DNA of 19,793 nucleotides from JACJXF01 sp964349045 (GTDB lineage: Bacteria; Bacteroidota; Bacteroidia; Bacteroidales; GCA-2748055): positions 1 to 19,793 of the forward strand of contig CAYGFI010000087.1 in the NCBI GenBank assembly GCA_964349045.1. The letters run 5' to 3'. Both the position numbers and the translations under genes were made by a program. Below are positions 17,022-19,793 of the stretch, one piece after another (positions within the stretch are counted from its first letter, which is position 1; the number at the start of each line of letters is the position of its first letter). The notes beneath the pieces were generated by a model. It saw nothing but the letters and a program-made list of their open reading frames with translations. It made no database searches and was not told the origin of the DNA.

Positions 17022-17077
17022 AAGCAAGAGAATGCAAGATTTGAACAAGACAATGCTCTGTCATTAAAATACATTTA
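17016..17077 (+). promoter_or_regulatory. Predicted HTCS operator and promoter of the right paralogue
   Basis: The core at 17023-17046 contains AGCAAGAGAATGCAAGA followed by TTTGAAC. GCAAGA occurs twice at a 10-bp pitch (17024-17029 and 17034-17039). It fits all 13 columns invariant among the four sites. Exactly 23 nt later is TACATTTA (17070-17077), a 7/8 match to TAnnTTTG, then a 58-nt leader to the ATG at 17136. This is the only copy on the plus strand, and it drives the gene that points away from the cluster, so the motif follows gene orientation rather than being a by-product of local composition. Confidence 0.68.
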
Positions 17078-17135
17078 TGCAATGTAAAATATGGAAGCGA
17101 ACATATTATATTTTTATTAACTTAAACTAATTTTT

Positions 17136-19793
17136 ATGAAAAAAATTAAACTATTTCTACTAGCATTTTTCTCGCTCGGGATCATACTAGGTGCGAATGC
17201 GCAAACGTATCCGGACACGATTAAACACCTGATCTTCTCCGAGCATCGGGGCAACGGTCCATATGACTGGTACTGTGAATTGGCCAATGTAGGAACAGAA
17301 ACCATTGACCTTTCCAAAGTGACTCTTGCCTGGGTTGGAGGAAAAACATTCAGCCAGGATTTGAACGGTAGATGGCAGATAAATTCGCCTGTTGCTGTGG
17401 GTAACCAGGTTAGGTTAAAGGGAACACTCGCTCCGGGAGGAACCTGGGTGGTTATGAACGTCAGCGACAGATATCTTAGTACGACTGATCATTCGTTGGG
17501 GCCCGATCACAGGCTGGATCTAATGGCAAAAGCAGATTTGAAGGTTCACGCTCAGGCTGCCTGGGGATTCAGTAAAGATACCATCCCTGAGTGGGAAATG
17601 TGGGGCAAGGACTCATTAGATGTACCCTATGGCCAAATGTTTTGGACCTGGGGTAACCGTTCTTTTGTTCTTTTCAATCATCTCGCTAGTGGAGACTCCA
17701 TTATGATAGACCAGGTGATGCTCAAACTCAGTGCTGCCGGGGTACCCACAGAGACCCTGGGAGAACCTGTAGCAGGAGTCGAAGGAGGCTCGCGCTATTA
17801 TACAATGGTCAGAAAGGCAACTGTTAAAACTGGAAATATGGTTTGGCTAAACTCCTGTGGTATAAGCGCTGAGGATTCAGAATGGCAATTGTTTCCAAAT
17901 CAATCGGGGAGAATAAGTTTTAATACAATAAAAAACCATGGTGCATTTCAACTGAACGTAAGCTCCTCTTTCGTTGATGTTGACATTCCTAATTCAAAAA
18001 TGACAGTTCCGTGGGGTGTCTATAGAGGAGATTCTATTCTTTCCTTATTACAGATTGGACCAGGGCAGGGATGGGGATACGTTTGGGATTCAAGCTTTGT
18101 AGATTCCACGCATACAATTATTCAGGATGGTGATATTTTTACCATATATACCACGGGAAATTCACTTAAGCAGACTGATTTTAAACTGACCGTTGCAGCT
18201 CCTGCTGCTGATCAGGCAAAAGTATTCCCAATGAGGGATAAAAGATATAATACCAGCATCCCTCCCGTTGCTTACTGGGCACAACCATATTACGTTATGG
18301 GAGGACCAGTCATCGACACAATTGGTAATGTACCCTACGCAGCAAGGGTGGACTCCCTCTTCAAATACCTGGAGAAGGCACCAAAGGCCAACTGGGAGAT
18401 AGTCTGGAAGGATAACGTGGTTAGGGCCGATCTTCAAAATGGCGACAAGTTAAAGGTAACTGCAGAAAATGGTACAACCGTAAAAGAATACTACATCGAT
18501 GTTCATGATTATGCATTCAGTGACAATGTGACTCTTAATGCCATTACATGGCCCGATAAATCAGAGTTTCTGGAAAACTGGAAAAATGACACTATCCCTC
18601 AGTTTACTTCTAACAAAACTGTATACACGGTTACAGTGCCTTATGGAACAATAAATGTACCTGCACTGGTTGCTCATCCGGCAGATATCAATGCCAAGCT
18701 TACGACAAAAAGAGCAGTTTCACTTACTGGTAGTCTTGAAGACAGATCAACTGTATTTACAGTGACCTCCGAAAGTGATACACTTAGCCAGGATTATACA
18801 GTGATCTTTAAAATGGAAAAACAACCTTCCAAAGTGCAGTTGTACAATGGTGATCCTTTCTTTTCTGAAATATTATTTACTTTGGTAGACTTCAATAGCT
18901 TCCTGGAAATTGTTAATCCTCGTGGAGTTGCGATAGACTTGTCAGAATATCTGATAGTAAGAACCGAATCGGCAATTAACCCCGGAGATGCCATAACGTC
19001 AGTTCAGGTACCGACTCCTACAGAAGCTCTTTTCCAGAATCGATACCGTAGTTATGTACCAGGCTATAAGTTTTATGAAGATACAGCCAGCTGGTTGATT
19101 AACCCTGGAATTTTAACCATTGACTCAAATGTGGATCCTATAGTGGAACCAGGTGGCGTTTTTGTTATGGCTTTGTCTGGCCATGGTAGGCAACAGTATA
19201 TCCAGCCTCAATACTTACCATTAATCAATAAGTATTGGATGGGTACTGTTGCTAATATTCGGACTGATAACGGTGTAAATGTACAAACGACACCACCTTT
19301 TTTAATAAGGAATGCTTCAGCCGTCTGGATGTTCCATATTGAAAATGATTCCGTTCTGGAAGGAAAAAAACCGGTTGGTGATCCAGCCGATTACAGACTG
19401 GTTGACGTTTTGGGTGATCCGGTTGACGACAACTTATGGAATATTGCTGGGAGGGAAGTTAAAAATAATGCCGCCGCAAGGATAAGAATGAAACCTTTTG
19501 TTTACAAAGGCACTCCTAGTTTGATTGACTGTGTGAATCGTTTTGGAACTGATAAAGACAATAGTGGTTGGATTTTAGAGTGGTATATCGTAGATTATAC
19601 TTGGCAAAGAGGTCCGGAATATATTGGTAGTCATGTGATGGATGAAGTTACAGTGCATCTTTCAACTATAACTTCAAAAGTCTACCTTGCAAGTGATGGC
19701 TATGGTAAAGGACAAACAATACAGGGAAATATGACATCTGCAACAGTGGCAACATTTCTTGGAAACCTCACCAAAGCTGACCCGGGACAATCA
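17136..19793 (+). CDS. Large secreted protein with lamin-tail-like and cadherin-like modules (partial, 3' end outside window)
   Basis: An open frame of 886 codons runs to the window edge without a stop. It starts with a signal peptide (MKKIKLFLLAFF... to NAQ). The N-terminal module (LIFSEHRG, WYCELANVGTETIDLSKV) and a second one at about 568-700 (FLEIVNPRGVAIDLSEY, later EPGGVFVMALSGHG) both resemble lamin-tail domains. Between them, about 470-560 (VTLNAITWP, KTVYTVTVPYGTINVPAL) looks like a cadherin-like beta-sandwich. Near the cut, VYLASDGYGKGQ and SATVATFLGNLTKADPGQS look like the start of another module. No catalytic motif was recognised. It is a paralogue of the gene at 1-2685, oriented away from it. 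Function is unknown; an exported or surface protein binding a glycan or another surface component is plausible. It carries the same operator-promoter arrangement as the enzyme units. The signal peptide and the leader length shared with the paralogue support the start. Confidence 0.85.
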   Translation, partial: MKKIKLFLLAFFSLGIILGANAQTYPDTIKHLIFSEHRGNGPYDWYCELANVGTETIDLSKVTLAWVGGKTFSQDLNGRWQINSPVAVGNQVRLKGTLAPGGTWVVMNVSDRYLSTTDHSLGPDHRLDLMAKADLKVHAQAAWGFSKDTIPEWEMWGKDSLDVPYGQMFWTWGNRSFVLFNHLASGDSIMIDQVMLKLSAAGVPTETLGEPVAGVEGGSRYYTMVRKATVKTGNMVWLNSCGISAEDSEWQLFPNQSGRISFNTIKNHGAFQLNVSSSFVDVDIPNSKMTVPWGVYRGDSILSLLQIGPGQGWGYVWDSSFVDSTHTIIQDGDIFTIYTTGNSLKQTDFKLTVAAPAADQAKVFPMRDKRYNTSIPPVAYWAQPYYVMGGPVIDTIGNVPYAARVDSLFKYLEKAPKANWEIVWKDNVVRADLQNGDKLKVTAENGTTVKEYYIDVHDYAFSDNVTLNAITWPDKSEFLENWKNDTIPQFTSNKTVYTVTVPYGTINVPALVAHPADINAKLTTKRAVSLTGSLEDRSTVFTVTSESDTLSQDYTVIFKMEKQPSKVQLYNGDPFFSEILFTLVDFNSFLEIVNPRGVAIDLSEYLIVRTESAINPGDAITSVQVPTPTEALFQNRYRSYVPGYKFYEDTASWLINPGILTIDSNVDPIVEPGGVFVMALSGHGRQQYIQPQYLPLINKYWMGTVANIRTDNGVNVQTTPPFLIRNASAVWMFHIENDSVLEGKKPVGDPADYRLVDVLGDPVDDNLWNIAGREVKNNAAARIRMKPFVYKGTPSLIDCVNRFGTDKDNSGWILEWYIVDYTWQRGPEYIGSHVMDEVTVHLSTITSKVYLASDGYGKGQTIQGNMTSATVATFLGNLTKADPGQS

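Noticed and set aside
1..19793. Composite transposon or genomic island bounded by the inverted paralogues
   Set aside because: There is no transposase, integrase, tRNA, target-site duplication or terminal inverted repeat. The repeats are coding paralogues with diverged sequence.

Overview
The window looks like a carbohydrate-utilisation locus from a Bacteroidota bacterium. Evidence: a five-part hybrid two-component system (HTCS: sensor propeller, kinase, receiver and AraC domain in one protein), two proteins with C-terminal type IX secretion (T9SS) sorting domains, TAnnTTTG-type -7 promoter elements and little use of Shine-Dalgarno sequences. The enzyme set (GH29 alpha-L-fucosidase, FGly sulfatase, esterase, an unassigned putative glycoside hydrolase) suggests a sulfated, perhaps acetylated, fucose-containing glycan such as fucoidan. 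The substrate and a marine origin are inferences. No SusC/SusD pair lies inside the window.

Layout: (1) 1-2685, minus, 5' part of a large secreted protein with lamin-tail-like and cadherin-like modules, cut by the window edge. (2) 2941-7050, minus, a two-gene unit: GH29 fucosidase, then a T9SS-exported alpha/beta-hydrolase esterase with four BIG2 domains. (3) 7199-12681, minus, a three-gene unit: putative glycoside hydrolase with T9SS sorting domain, sulfatase 1 bp downstream, then a secreted histidine phosphatase. (4) 12848-16987, plus, the HTCS regulator, divergent from unit 3. (5) 17136-19793, plus, a paralogue of gene 1, also cut by the edge. The two paralogues face outward and flank the cluster, and both are truncated at the same homologous residue.

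The main hidden structure is a regulatory module found by comparing intergenic regions. Four transcription units (starts at 2685, 7050, about 12681 and 17136) each carry a 24-nt motif, AGCAA-N3-A-N2-G-N3-GA-N-TT-R-A-R-C. In all four it is followed by exactly 23 nt and then a -7-like box (TATAATTG, CAACTTTG, CAACTTTA, TACATTTA). In the best copy the motif holds a direct repeat of GCAAGA at 10-bp pitch, as expected for an AraC-family protein with two helix-turn-helix units on one DNA face. The simplest reading is that this is the operator/promoter of the HTCS regulon, and that it ties the two flanking paralogues to the enzymes.

A second point: the putative glycoside hydrolase has a clear in-frame signal peptide but no ATG, GTG or TTG codon in front of it. 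It must start at AUC or AUA, or carry a start-codon mutation or sequencing error.
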